A DNA stretch of 64,000 nucleotides. Origin: Streptomyces sp. HB132. GTDB lineage: Bacteria; Actinomycetota; Actinomycetes; Streptomycetales; Streptomycetaceae. The position numbers and the translations under genes are program-made. Within the stretch, counting starts at the first letter, position 1. Every line of letters starts with the position of its first letter. The notes under the pieces were generated by a model, which was not told where the DNA came from, did not search any database, and saw only the letters and a list, made by a program, of their open reading frames with translations. The stretch covers positions 51,669 through 115,668 of the forward strand of contig NZ_JAFBGA010000021.1 of the NCBI RefSeq assembly GCF_016909575.1, read 5' to 3'. Of this stretch, positions 15,500 through 23,958 are shown piece after piece.

Positions 15500-16339
15500 A
15501 TGAATGCGAACGCACTGTCGATGAACGCACGTGGCCAGGCCAGAAGAGCCGCGCGCAGCCGAGCCATTGATGTGGGGGCCCGCGCCGGGTTCGTGGCGCG
15601 CGGAGTGATCTACCTGCTGGTGGGTGTACTGGCTCTCCGCATCGCGTTCTCCGACGGCGGGAAGCAGGCCGACCGCGGTGGCGCCATCGCGGAGATAGCC
15701 GAGAAGCCCTTCGGGAGCGTCCTGTTGTGGGTACTGGGTCTGGCGCTGGCCGGCATGGCCCTGTGGCGGCTGTCCGAGGCGCTCTTCGGACAGGCCGGCC
15801 CCGACGGCGAGAAGGCGAGCAAGCGGGCCATGGCCGCCGGCCGCTTCCTCTTCTACGCCTTCGTCTCCTACTCCGTGCTCTCCTACGCGGCCGGCGACAA
15901 GGGGAGCGGCAGCGGATCGAGCGACCAGCAGACCGACGACGTCACCGCACGGGCCCTCGAATGGACCGGCGGCCAGTGGATCGTGGGGGCCGCGGGCGCC
16001 GCGGTGGCGGGCGCGGGCCTCTGGATGGCATACCGGGCCCTGGCACGCAAGTACCACAAGCACATGAAGATGTCCGAGATGACGAAGAAGACCCGTCAGG
16101 CCGTCGATGCCGTGGGCGTCTTCGGAGGAACCGTGCGGGGCGCGGTCTTCGCCACCGCTGGAGGGTTCGCCGTGGCGGCGGCCGTCCAGCACGAGCCGGG
16201 CCGCGCCAAGGGCATGGACGACACCCTGCGCTCGTTCACCGAGACGCCCGCGGGTCCCTGGCTGCTCGCATTCATAGCCCTCGGGCTGGCAGCATTCGGC
16301 CTCTTCTCCTGGGCCAACGCCCGCTACCGCAAGGTCTGA
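15500..16339 (+). CDS. DUF1206 membrane protein
   Basis: 279 residues made of three repeated two-helix DUF1206 units (ARAGFVARGVIYLLVGVLALR near 26; GQWIVGAAGAAVAGAGLWMAY near 155; GTVRGAVFATAGGFAVAAAV near 205), an internal triplication typical of the family. Function unknown. ATG at 15500 (MNANALS) is used; ATG at 15521 would remove seven residues. It is convergent with the photolyase gene. Confidence 0.85.
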   Translation: MNANALSMNARGQARRAARSRAIDVGARAGFVARGVIYLLVGVLALRIAFSDGGKQADRGGAIAEIAEKPFGSVLLWVLGLALAGMALWRLSEALFGQAGPDGEKASKRAMAAGRFLFYAFVSYSVLSYAAGDKGSGSGSSDQQTDDVTARALEWTGGQWIVGAAGAAVAGAGLWMAYRALARKYHKHMKMSEMTKKTRQAVDAVGVFGGTVRGAVFATAGGFAVAAAVQHEPGRAKGMDDTLRSFTETPAGPWLLAFIALGLAAFGLFSWANARYRKV

Positions 16340-16406
16340 GCCGGAGCCGGCCCGGCCCGCCGGGTCCGAGCCGAAACCGGCCCCGGCCGTCCAGGTCCGG
16401 GCCGGA

Positions 16407-16422
16407 GCGGGGTTCGCCCCGC
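16407..16422. terminator. UUCG-tetraloop hairpin
   Basis: GCGGGG-TTCG-CCCCGC, a six-base stem closed by the stable UUCG tetraloop, between convergent stops (16339 and 16453) in a GC-rich spacer. Likely a bidirectional transcription end. Confidence 0.55.
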
Positions 16423-16452
16423 CCGGCTGCCGGCCGCAGCCGTCCTCCCGGC

Positions 16453-17832
16453 TCAGTCGAGCCCTCGCGCCTGCTTGAACCTGGCCAGCCCTTCGGACAA
16501 CGCGACGACGGGCTCCGGGTAGTCGTAGCGGGCGCGCTCCCGTTCCGGCAGTTTCCACGGCTCGTGCACCGCTGCCCCGGAGATCTCCGCGAGCTCGGGC
16601 ACCCAGCGGCGTACGTACGCACCGTCCGGGTCGTACCGCTTGGCCTGCGTCACCGGATTGAGCACCCGGTTGGGCCGGCTGTCCGTGCCCGTCCCGGCGA
16701 CCCACTGCCAGTTGAGCTGGTTGTTGGCGATGTCCCCGTCGACGAGCAGGTCCAGGAAGTGACGCGCTCCGGCCCGCCAGTCCACGTACAGCGTCTTGGC
16801 GAGGAAGCTCGCGGTCAGCAGCCGTGCCCGGTTGTGCATCCAGCCCTCATGAAGCAGCTGGCGCATCGCGGCGTCGATCACCGGGTAGCCGGTGCGGCCC
16901 TCCTTCCAGGCGGCCGTCTCCTCCTCCGCCGCCCGGCCGGTGCGCCAACGGTCCTGCCGTGGCCGGTAGTCGGAGCGCGCGGCGCCCGGGCGGGCGGCCA
17001 GGACCTGGTGGTGGAAGTCCCGCCAGCACAACTGCCGCACGAAGGCCTCCGCACCCGGCCCGCCCGCGGCGCGGGCACGGTGGACCAGCTCGGTGGGGGA
17101 GAGCGTGCCGAAGTGAAGGTGCGGCGAGAGCCGCGAGGTCGCGTCGCCCGCCATGTCGTCGTGGAGCTCCTCGTACGACGCGAGCCCGCTGCGGCGCCAC
17201 GCGGCGGACAGCCTGCGCCCCTCGGTCTCCCCACCCTCGGCCAGGCCCGGCGACAGACCGCGCAGACCGGCCCGCGTCGGCAGCGCCGCGGACGCCGTGG
17301 CCTCCGGTACGCGCACGGTGCGGGGGGCACGGAACGGGGACCGCAGCCCCTCCTCGGACCACCGCCGGAAGTACGGGGTGAAGACGGCGAAGTGGTCCCG
17401 CCCGGCTCCGGAGGGGACCACCGCACCGGGCGCGAGCGTGGTGATCACCGCGTCGTGCACGCTCAGCCTGCAGCCCACGCGCTCGAGCGCCTCGCGCAGC
17501 CTCTCCTCCCGGCGCTGCGCGTATCCACTGACTCCGGCGGCCATGTGGACCGCGTCGGCCCCCGTCTCCCCGACGAGTCCGCCGACCTCGTCGGCCACGT
17601 CGCCCTGACGGATGATCAGGCGCCCGCCGCGCTCGCGTAGCCCCGCGTCCAGGTCCCGGAGGCAGTCGGCCAGAAACGCGCGCCGGTTCGGAGCGCCGAA
17701 TCCGGTGGCCTCCACACCGTCGTCCAGGACGAAGAGGGGCACCACCTCGTCCGCCGAGGCGAGCGCCGCGTGCAGCGGCGGATGGTCGTGCAGCCGGAGG
17801 TCCGAGGTGAAGAGCACGATCGCCACGGTCAT
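16453..17832 (-). CDS. phr: Deoxyribodipyrimidine photolyase
   Basis: 459-residue class I CPD photolyase/cryptochrome. The N-terminal alpha/beta antenna domain starts at MTVAIVLFTSDLRLHDHPPL; the FAD-binding domain carries LCWRDFHHQV, MRQLLHEGWMHNRARLLTASF and DGDIANNQLNWQWVAGTG with the Trp/Asn residues of the flavin and dimer pocket. It repairs cyclobutane pyrimidine dimers using light. Its ATG overlaps the stop of the upstream SDR gene (ATGA, 17829-17832), so the two are translationally coupled. Confidence 0.93.
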   Translation of the reverse strand: MTVAIVLFTSDLRLHDHPPLHAALASADEVVPLFVLDDGVEATGFGAPNRRAFLADCLRDLDAGLRERGGRLIIRQGDVADEVGGLVGETGADAVHMAAGVSGYAQRREERLREALERVGCRLSVHDAVITTLAPGAVVPSGAGRDHFAVFTPYFRRWSEEGLRSPFRAPRTVRVPEATASAALPTRAGLRGLSPGLAEGGETEGRRLSAAWRRSGLASYEELHDDMAGDATSRLSPHLHFGTLSPTELVHRARAAGGPGAEAFVRQLCWRDFHHQVLAARPGAARSDYRPRQDRWRTGRAAEEETAAWKEGRTGYPVIDAAMRQLLHEGWMHNRARLLTASFLAKTLYVDWRAGARHFLDLLVDGDIANNQLNWQWVAGTGTDSRPNRVLNPVTQAKRYDPDGAYVRRWVPELAEISGAAVHEPWKLPERERARYDYPEPVVALSEGLARFKQARGLD

Positions 17833-19340
17833 CGCCGACCACCTGCCGTCCCCCGGACAGCCGCCTGTGCGATGTTGCGCGCCATGCCGCCGAAGACCAG
17901 CGCGTGGAAGGGCGACACGCCCAGCCAGTACGCGTGGCCGAGCAGCCCGGACGGATGGAAGACGGCGCGCTGCCGGTAACGCGAACGCCCGTCCTTCCCC
18001 TCCTCCGCGTACATCTCCAGCCAGGCCAGGCCGGGCAGGCGCATCTCCGCGCGCAGCCGGAGCAGCCTGCCGGGTTCGATCTCCTCGACCCGCCAGAAGT
18101 CCAGCGAGTCCCCGACCCGCAGCCGCTGGGCGTCGCGCCTGCCCCGGCGCAGACCCACACCACCGACCAGCCGGTCCAGCCATCCCCTGACCGCCCAGGC
18201 CAGCGGGAACGAGTACCAGCCGTTGTCACCGCCGATGCCTTCGACGACCCGCCACAGGGCGTCGGGCGGCGCGTCCACGTCCAGCTCGCGCACATCCGTG
18301 TACAGGCTCCCGCCCGCCCAGTCCGGGTCGGTGGGGAGCGGATCGCTGGGAATGCCAGGAGTGGAGGCGGAGGACCACCGGGTGCTCACCCTCGCCTCAC
18401 GCACCCTCTGCAGCGCGAGCGAGAGGGCCGTGTCGAAGGAGAAGGGCCGCCCGGGGCCGTCCGGGACGTGGTCCGCGATGTCGTGCTCGTGGCACACCAC
18501 CTCGTAGCGCAAGGACTCCGCGAGCGGGCGCGCGATCGACGCCGGTACGGGTGTGACCAGCCCGACCCAGTGACTGGACAGCCCGGGCGACAGCATCGGC
18601 ACCGGCAGGATCAGGCGGTGGGGGAGCCCGGCGACCGCTGCGTACTTCTGCATCATGTCGCGGTACGTCATGACGTCGGGGCCGCCGATGTCGAAGGTGC
18701 GGTTCACCTCGGACGGCATCCGCGCACTGCCCACGAGGTAGCGCAACACGTCCCGCACGGCGATCGGCTGGATCCGCGTCGAAACCCAGCTGGGGGTGAC
18801 CATGACCGGCAGTCGCTCGGTGAGATAGCGCAGCATCTCGAAGGAAGCCGAACCCGAACCGATGATGACCGCGGCACGCAGCGCGGTCGTCGGTACGCCC
18901 GAGTGGAGCAGGATGTTCCCGACCTCGGCGCGCGAGCGCAGGTGCGGGGACAGCTCGTGCTCGGGGACGTCGGCCGGGGTGAGCCCGCCCAGATAGACGA
19001 TGCGCCTGACCCCGGCGGCCTTCGCCTGCTCGCCGAAGATCCGTGCCGCCTCGCGGTCGGTCTTCTCGAAGCCCGGCCCGGCTGCCAGTGCGTGGACCAG
19101 GTAGTAGGCGACATCGACGTCGCGCATCGCGGCGCCCACGGACTCGGCGTCGGTCACGTCACCCTTGGCCACCTCGGCCTCGGCCGCCCACGGGTAGTCC
19201 CGCAGCTTCTCCGGGGTCCGCGCCAGACAGCGCACCCGGTGGCCGGCCTCCAGGAGCTCGGGTACGAGGCGCCCACCGATGTACCCCGTGGCGCCGGTCA
19301 CCAGACACCGCAGCCCGCCGTTGTCGTCCTTGCTGTCCAT
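17829..19340 (-). CDS. NAD(P)-binding SDR protein with C-terminal DUF2867
   Basis: 503 residues: an atypical SDR/epimerase-like Rossmann domain (LVTGATGYIGGRLVPELLEAGH, residues 12-33; NmrA-like, about 10-290) fused to a DUF2867/SRPBCC-like domain (about 335-500, with DVDAPPDALWRVVEGIGG). The reaction is unknown. This fusion is often seen beside photolyase in actinobacteria, and here it is the first gene of the photolyase operon. Upstream on the minus strand there is GGAATC, about 16 bases, then CGGTGG, which resembles an ECF-sigma promoter (weak evidence). Confidence 0.8.
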   Translation of the reverse strand: MDSKDDNGGLRCLVTGATGYIGGRLVPELLEAGHRVRCLARTPEKLRDYPWAAEAEVAKGDVTDAESVGAAMRDVDVAYYLVHALAAGPGFEKTDREAARIFGEQAKAAGVRRIVYLGGLTPADVPEHELSPHLRSRAEVGNILLHSGVPTTALRAAVIIGSGSASFEMLRYLTERLPVMVTPSWVSTRIQPIAVRDVLRYLVGSARMPSEVNRTFDIGGPDVMTYRDMMQKYAAVAGLPHRLILPVPMLSPGLSSHWVGLVTPVPASIARPLAESLRYEVVCHEHDIADHVPDGPGRPFSFDTALSLALQRVREARVSTRWSSASTPGIPSDPLPTDPDWAGGSLYTDVRELDVDAPPDALWRVVEGIGGDNGWYSFPLAWAVRGWLDRLVGGVGLRRGRRDAQRLRVGDSLDFWRVEEIEPGRLLRLRAEMRLPGLAWLEMYAEEGKDGRSRYRQRAVFHPSGLLGHAYWLGVSPFHALVFGGMARNIAQAAVRGTAGGRR

Positions 19341-19428
19341 GACCCCTCGATCCGGCTCGTGTTTCCTCCGTCCACCGTGTACCCCGTACGGGGGATTCCG
19401 CTTGCCGACGGGGCCGGGACACGCCGAA

Positions 19429-19456
19429 GCCCACCCCTGCGGGTGGCGGGGTGGGC
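19429..19456 (-). terminator. Terminator hairpin after tatA
   Basis: GCCCACCCC (19429-19437) and GGGGTGGGC (19448-19456), nine-base stem with a 10-base loop, 16 bp past the tatA stop. Confidence 0.6.
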
Positions 19457-19471
19457 GGGGTGGGCACGAAC

Positions 19472-19711
19472 TCAGTGAGGGCCGGGCTTCTCGGTGGCGG
19501 TGCCCCTGATGACCTGCGGGTCGTCCGTCCCGCCGGCCCGCGGCTCCGACGGGGCGGCGGGGGAGACGCCGTCCGCCTTCAGGGCCCGCGCCTCGCTCTT
19601 CAGGATACGAGCCGACTTGCCCAGGGAGCGGGCGAGTTCAGGGAGCTTCCTGGCACCGAATACCAGAACGACGATGACGAGGAAGATCGCGATCTCGCTG
19701 ATTCCGAACAT
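19472..19711 (-). CDS. tatA: Twin-arginine translocase subunit TatA/E
   Basis: 79 residues: short N-terminal membrane helix (MFGISEIAIFLVIVVLVFG), the invariant FG and LPELARSLGKSARILKSE amphipathic helix, then a Pro/Gly-rich tail. It forms the pore-lining oligomer of the Tat protein exporter. No tatB or tatC is adjacent, so this is probably an extra tatA-type paralogue or a stand-alone copy. A TCTACA-N4-TGTAGA palindrome lies 87 bp upstream. Confidence 0.9.
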   Translation of the reverse strand: MFGISEIAIFLVIVVLVFGARKLPELARSLGKSARILKSEARALKADGVSPAAPSEPRAGGTDDPQVIRGTATEKPGPH

Positions 19712-19797
19712 GACGGCTGTCTTCTCCCTGGTGAGTGTGCGGCGCTCTCCCGGACGACGCCCCCCGGGCCTTTCCCCTGCCGCAGCGGCACATCAAA

Positions 19798-19813
19798 TCT
19801 ACAGCACTGTAGA
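19798..19813. promoter_or_regulatory. TCTACA-N4-TGTAGA operator upstream of tatA
   Basis: TCTACAGCACTGTAGA, arms perfectly complementary. It lies between the spo0M stop (19844) and the tatA start (19711). The same arms with the same 4-base spacing recur upstream of spo0M (20871-20886). Confidence 0.6.
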
Positions 19814-19843
19814 AGGTGGTGGCAGGGCGTGTTCCGGCCCGGC

Positions 19844-20821
19844 TCAGCCCTCGTCGCTCTCCTCTTCCTCCTCGTCGCCCTCGAAGAAGTCGCCCACCTC
19901 GTCGATGACTTCGGCGGCGACCATTCCGCCCACGACGCCCACGGCAACCCCTGCCGCCCCGGCCGCGACCATGGTGCCCATTCCCGGACCGGCATGGTGC
20001 TGCGGGTGGCCGCTGTCGTGTCCGTACCCCTCGTGGGCCCCGTGCGGGGTACGTGCTTCGATCAGCGCCTGGATCCGGCCGTCCACCTCGGTGACCCAGT
20101 CGCGGCCCCGCACCTCGTGATGGCCGACGGTGAACCGGCCGAGGGCGTCGCCGCCTCCGGAGAAGAGGCCTCCCCGCTTGTCGGCCTCCAGTACGACCTC
20201 CAGGCCTTCGGGTCCGGCCAGGAACGTCACCTCGACCTCGTTGACCCGGTCCGCGTACCGCGCGGAGGGCGCGAGCTCGATCTCCTGGTAGAAGGGCAGC
20301 CGCTGGCCGCTGCCGCCGATGTGCCCGAGCTCCAGGTCGGCGGACCTGAAGCCGAAGCCGAGCTGTCCAAGTGCTTCGAGCACGGCCTCCTGGGCCGGCA
20401 GGGGGCCCACCGTGAGGCGGTCGAGGTCCCCCTTGTCCCGGGCGCCCGCCACCGAGAGCTCCGTACGCACCCCCAGGACGATGCCGAGATCCTGGCCGTA
20501 GAGCTCGGTGACCGGGGTCTCCCACGGGAGCGTCACGCCGAACGGGATGCTGCGCTCCTCGCCCTCGCCGAGCACGAAACCGCCGGCGACGGTGAACTGC
20601 TCGAAGACGACGCCACCCTCGGCCTCGCCGTCCTCGTGTTCCGCCTCGACGCGTGCGACGAGCTCCAGGGTGATGTGCTCGATCGTGGCATCGGTGGCGC
20701 CGCCCTTGAGCCGGACCTCGCCGCTCAGCCCGCCGCCGGGAACGGCCGGGCCGGGCTGCAGCACCGTGTCCACGGTGGGGCCGCCCACGCCGAGGGAACC
20801 GAGCAGCTTCTTGAACACCAT
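19844..20821 (-). CDS. spo0M: Spo0M/SpoOM-like arrestin-fold protein
   Basis: 325 residues. The N-terminal two-thirds is the arrestin-like Spo0M domain (MVFKKLLGSLGVGGPTVDTVL; repeated beta-sandwich segments such as FGFRSADLELGHI), then a Gly/His linker, a hydrophobic Gly/Ala/Val stretch (about 285-310) and an acidic tail (FFEGDEEEEESDEG). Spo0M influences sporulation and cell division in Bacillus; the actinobacterial role is not established. ATG at 20821 with AAGGAG 11 bases upstream; the frame is open for 690 bases more, antisense to marR, and rejected. Confidence 0.85.
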   Translation of the reverse strand: MVFKKLLGSLGVGGPTVDTVLQPGPAVPGGGLSGEVRLKGGATDATIEHITLELVARVEAEHEDGEAEGGVVFEQFTVAGGFVLGEGEERSIPFGVTLPWETPVTELYGQDLGIVLGVRTELSVAGARDKGDLDRLTVGPLPAQEAVLEALGQLGFGFRSADLELGHIGGSGQRLPFYQEIELAPSARYADRVNEVEVTFLAGPEGLEVVLEADKRGGLFSGGGDALGRFTVGHHEVRGRDWVTEVDGRIQALIEARTPHGAHEGYGHDSGHPQHHAGPGMGTMVAAGAAGVAVGVVGGMVAAEVIDEVGDFFEGDEEEEESDEG

Positions 20822-20870
20822 CGTGGCGTTCACTCCTTCTTCCGTACGCGGAGAACGCGTCAGCCGGGTT

Positions 20871-20892
20871 TCTACACAACTGTAGAAGTATA
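20871..20892 (-). promoter_or_regulatory. spo0M promoter -10 plus overlapping operator
   Basis: Minus strand: TATACT (-10, complement of 20887-20892) followed at once by TTCTACA-N4-TGTAGAA (20870-20887). The palindrome would cover the transcription start, the classic position for a repressor. It is the second copy of the tatA-upstream site. Confidence 0.65.
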
Positions 20893-20965
20893 GGCGCGAG
20901 ATGGGCCGCGCAGGCGGACTCGGCGCAGGTCGGGGGAGGGGGCAGGCCTGTCGTCGCAGGCGCCC

Positions 20966-20980
20966 TAGTATGGGGCGGTG
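20966..20980 (+). promoter_or_regulatory. Leaderless-type promoter of the MarR gene
   Basis: TAGTAT (20966-20971) is a good -10 hexamer placed six bases before the GTG start at 20978, so transcription should begin at or next to the start codon. No Shine-Dalgarno is needed or seen. Confidence 0.55.
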
Positions 20981-21472
20981 GACAGAGCAGACGACCCTCG
21001 CGACGGTTCTGGTGCGGATGCGACCGGGAGGTCGGAGCTCCAGGCCCTCGCCGTGGAGCTGCGCCGGATGAACGGCGAGATCAACCGGCTGGTTCACGCT
21101 TTCGCGCACGCGCAGGGCCTGCATGCCACGGACGTGCAGGCGCTCGGCGCCATCCTGGACTCGGAGACCCCGCTCACTCCGGGACGGCTGCGGGAGCATC
21201 TCGGCCTGACCTCCGGTGCGGTGACCGCGTGTCTGGACCGGCTCGAGCGTGCGGGGCACATCAGGCGCGCACGGGAGAGCTCCGACCGCCGCGTCGTGCA
21301 CCTGTACTACGAGTCCGGAGCCAGGTCGGCCGCGCGCTCGTTCTTCATGCCGCTCGCGCAGGCGGCGGCCGGTGCGCGCGCCACGGCCGGGCCGCAGGAG
21401 CTGGAGGCCGCGTTGCGCTTCCTCGCGCGGATGAACGGTGAACTCGAAGGCATGCAGGTCCCCCGGCGCTGA
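20978..21472 (+). CDS. MarR-family regulator
   Basis: 164 residues. The winged helix is in the centre (TDVQALGAILDSETPLTPGRLREHLGLTSGAVTACLDRLERAGHIRRARESSDRRV, about residues 50-105) with flanking dimerisation helices. GTG start, probably leaderless. It is divergent from spo0M and lies 95 bp upstream of the MMPL gene in the same direction; two different palindromes flank it (20871 and 21512), either of which could be its target. Most likely it represses the MMPL exporter (inference). Confidence 0.87.
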   Translation: MDRADDPRDGSGADATGRSELQALAVELRRMNGEINRLVHAFAHAQGLHATDVQALGAILDSETPLTPGRLREHLGLTSGAVTACLDRLERAGHIRRARESSDRRVVHLYYESGARSAARSFFMPLAQAAAGARATAGPQELEAALRFLARMNGELEGMQVPRR

Positions 21473-21511
21473 AACGCCGGGCCGGTGCGGGGGTGCCTCA
21501 TCGGCCATGTA

Positions 21512-21528
21512 ATCTCAATGATTGAGAT
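21512..21528. promoter_or_regulatory. 17-bp palindrome upstream of the MMPL gene
   Basis: ATCTCAATGATTGAGAT: eight-base perfect arms around a single G, 40 bp upstream of the MMPL start. Size and symmetry fit a MarR dimer. Confidence 0.6.
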
Positions 21529-21567
21529 ACATCATGGTTGAGAGATAGTGGCCGACCCGGGAGTCCC

Positions 21568-23697
21568 ATGTCCACCGCATCGAAGCCGGCTCGCCGGCTG
21601 ATTCTTGTCCCCGTATTCCTCGTGCTCGCCTGGCTCGTCGTCGGCGGCGCGTTCGGCTCGTACGCGGGGAAACTCGGGGAGGTAGCGACCAACGACCAGG
21701 CCGCGTTCCTGCCGCAGAGCGCCGAGTCCACCCGGGTCGTGGAAGCCCAGGAGGCGTTCAGCCGACAGGAGACCGTGCCCGCCGTGGTGGTCTGGACCTC
21801 GGACGAGGACGGCGGGGAGATCGGTCCTGAACAGCAGAAGGCGGCTACTGCCGCCCTCGCGTCGGTCGAGGGCGGGCCGGGGGTGACCGGCAAGGTGAGT
21901 CCCGCACTGATGTCCGAGGATCGCAAGGCGCTGCAGGGCGTCGTCCAGCTGAGGCCGGACCTCGGGGACGAACTCCCCGACGTCCTCGCGCAGGTCCGGA
22001 GCGCGGCGGAAGACGTCCCGGGCACGGTGGTCGGGCTGGCCGGCCCGGCCGCCTCCCAGGCCGACCTGTCGGACGCCTTCGCCGGAATCGACGGGCTGCT
22101 GCTCGGTGTCGCGCTGGTGACCGTGCTCGCCATCCTGCTCCTGGTCTACCGCAGTGTCCTGCTGCCCCTGATCATCATCATCGGCGCCGTCTTCGCGCTC
22201 GGCGTCTCCTGCGCGATCGTCTACGTACTGGCGGACCACGACATCGTCCGCGTCGACGGTCAGGTCCAGGGCATCCTGTCGATCCTGGTGATCGGAGCCG
22301 CCACGGACTACGCGCTGCTGCTCACCGCACGGTTCCGCGAGGAGCTCGTGCGGCGGCCCGACCGGTGGACCGCGATGCGCGCGGCGCTGCGTGAGTCCGC
22401 CGGGCCGATCGCGGCCAGTGCGGCCACCGTGGCCCTCGGCCTGCTCGCCCTCCTGCTCAGCGACCTGACCAACAACCGCGCTCTCGGACCCGTCGGTGCC
22501 ATCGGCATCGTGTGCTCCGTCCTGAGTGCCCTCACCTTCCTGCCCGCCGTCCTGGTCCTGCTCGGCAGGGCGGCGTACTGGCCGTCCGGCCCGAAGAAGG
22601 GCAGGACCGAGCCCGAGTCCGGTTCGACGGGCATCTGGTCGCGGGTCGCGGGTCTGGTCGACCGCTCCCCGCGCAAGGTCTGGGCCGTCACACTGATCGG
22701 CCTCCTCGCCTGCGCGGCCTTCATGCCGACGCTGAACAGCAAGGGTGTGCCCCTCCAGGAGACCTTCGTCAACGACGCCCCGTCCGTCACGGCTCAGGAG
22801 ACCCTGGGCCGCCACTTCCCCGGCGGATCGGGCAACCCCGCCGTCGTGATCGCCGGCGCGGACCGGTCGACCCAGGTGGTCGCCGCCGCCGAGAAGGTCC
22901 CCGGTGTCGCCAGCGTCTCCGTGATGACGGAGTCCGGACGCCCCGGCGGCGGGGAGCCCCTCGTCGTGGACGGCCGGGTGCGCATCGACGCCACCCTGGA
23001 GGCCGCGGCGGACAGCGACGCGGCCAAGGAGACGGTCACCCGGCTGCGCGACGCGGTCCACGCCGTACCGGGCGCGGAAGCGCTGGTGGGCGGCTACACC
23101 GCGCAGCAGTACGACACCCAGAAGACCGCCGAGCACGACCGCAACATCATCGTGCCGGTGGTCCTGGTCATCATCCTCGTCATCCTGATCGGCCTTCTCC
23201 GCTCGCTGCTGATGCCGCTCCTCCTCGTGGCCACGGTGGCGCTCAACTTCCTTGCCACCCTGGGTATCTCGTCGCTGGTCTTCGAGCATGTCCTCGGCTT
23301 CAGCGGTACGGACTCCTCGGTGCCGCTGTACGGATTCGTCTTCCTGGTCGCCCTGGGCGTCGACTACAACATCTTCCTGATGTCCCGGGTCCGCGAGGAG
23401 TCCCTGATCCACGGAACCCGGCAGGGCGTACTGCGCGGACTCACCACCACGGGTGGGGTCATCACCTCGGCGGGCGTCGTCCTGGCGGCCACCTTCGCGG
23501 CCCTCGGAGTGATCCCGCTCGCCTTCCTGGTCCAGATCGCGTTCATCGTCGCCTTCGGCGTCCTGCTGGACACGCTCGTCGTGCGCTCGCTCCTGGTGCC
23601 CGCCCTGGTCATGGACATCGGGCGCACCGCCTGGTGGCCGGGTGCGCTGAGCCGGGACCGCAAGCAGACGCCGCAGGGGGCGGATTCCCTGTCCTGA
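21568..23697 (+). CDS. MMPL/RND-family exporter
   Basis: 709 residues with the MMPL layout: helix, large external domain, five helices, second external domain, six helices. The proton-relay motifs are present: IGAATDYALLLTARFREEL (first half) and LGVDYNIFLMSRVREES (second half). Actinobacterial MMPL proteins export lipids or hydrophobic drugs. ATG at 21568 with GGGAG upstream; an in-frame GTG at 21538 is less likely. A 22-bp hairpin ends the unit. Confidence 0.9.
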   Translation: MSTASKPARRLILVPVFLVLAWLVVGGAFGSYAGKLGEVATNDQAAFLPQSAESTRVVEAQEAFSRQETVPAVVVWTSDEDGGEIGPEQQKAATAALASVEGGPGVTGKVSPALMSEDRKALQGVVQLRPDLGDELPDVLAQVRSAAEDVPGTVVGLAGPAASQADLSDAFAGIDGLLLGVALVTVLAILLLVYRSVLLPLIIIIGAVFALGVSCAIVYVLADHDIVRVDGQVQGILSILVIGAATDYALLLTARFREELVRRPDRWTAMRAALRESAGPIAASAATVALGLLALLLSDLTNNRALGPVGAIGIVCSVLSALTFLPAVLVLLGRAAYWPSGPKKGRTEPESGSTGIWSRVAGLVDRSPRKVWAVTLIGLLACAAFMPTLNSKGVPLQETFVNDAPSVTAQETLGRHFPGGSGNPAVVIAGADRSTQVVAAAEKVPGVASVSVMTESGRPGGGEPLVVDGRVRIDATLEAAADSDAAKETVTRLRDAVHAVPGAEALVGGYTAQQYDTQKTAEHDRNIIVPVVLVIILVILIGLLRSLLMPLLLVATVALNFLATLGISSLVFEHVLGFSGTDSSVPLYGFVFLVALGVDYNIFLMSRVREESLIHGTRQGVLRGLTTTGGVITSAGVVLAATFAALGVIPLAFLVQIAFIVAFGVLLDTLVVRSLLVPALVMDIGRTAWWPGALSRDRKQTPQGADSLS

Positions 23698-23714
23698 CCG
23701 GAGCACCTGTCGGA

Positions 23715-23770
23715 CTGCGGCGCGTCAGCCGCGCGGGCCTCACGCCCGCCGCGCGGCTGACGCGCCGCAG
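23715..23770 (+). terminator. 22-bp perfect terminator hairpin after MMPL
   Basis: Arms 23715-23736 and 23749-23770 are perfectly complementary over 22 bases with a 12-base loop, starting 18 bp after the MMPL stop. Confidence 0.8.
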
Positions 23771-23802
23771 CCATGATCTCCTCCACGGCGCGTGCGTCGA
23801 GT

Positions 23803-23837
23803 GCCGAACGGGCGCGCGGCGTCGGCGCCCGTTCGGC
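23803..23837 (-). terminator. Second hairpin, probable end of the TetR unit
   Basis: 13-base perfect stem (23803-23815 / 23825-23837) with a 9-base loop. It lies about 120 bp beyond the leftward TetR stop. The flanking 23771-23958 holds no supportable gene. Confidence 0.5.
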
Positions 23838-23958
23838 CGCCTCGCGCTCAGCGGGTGCACAGCGCCCTGCCTCGTCCGGACGGCGTGCGTCCGGCGCGGG
23901 GCCGTCCCCGCCCGGTCCGCGAAGCGATGACAGGTCGATGCCGCGTCCGGGACCGCGG

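Noticed and set aside
20822..21508. N-terminal extension of Spo0M
   Set aside because: Antisense to MarR and crosses the operator and -10 of spo0M.
21532..23706. 724-codon minus-strand ORF
   Set aside because: Exact antisense of the MMPL gene with Gln/Asp/His-rich translation and no family similarity.
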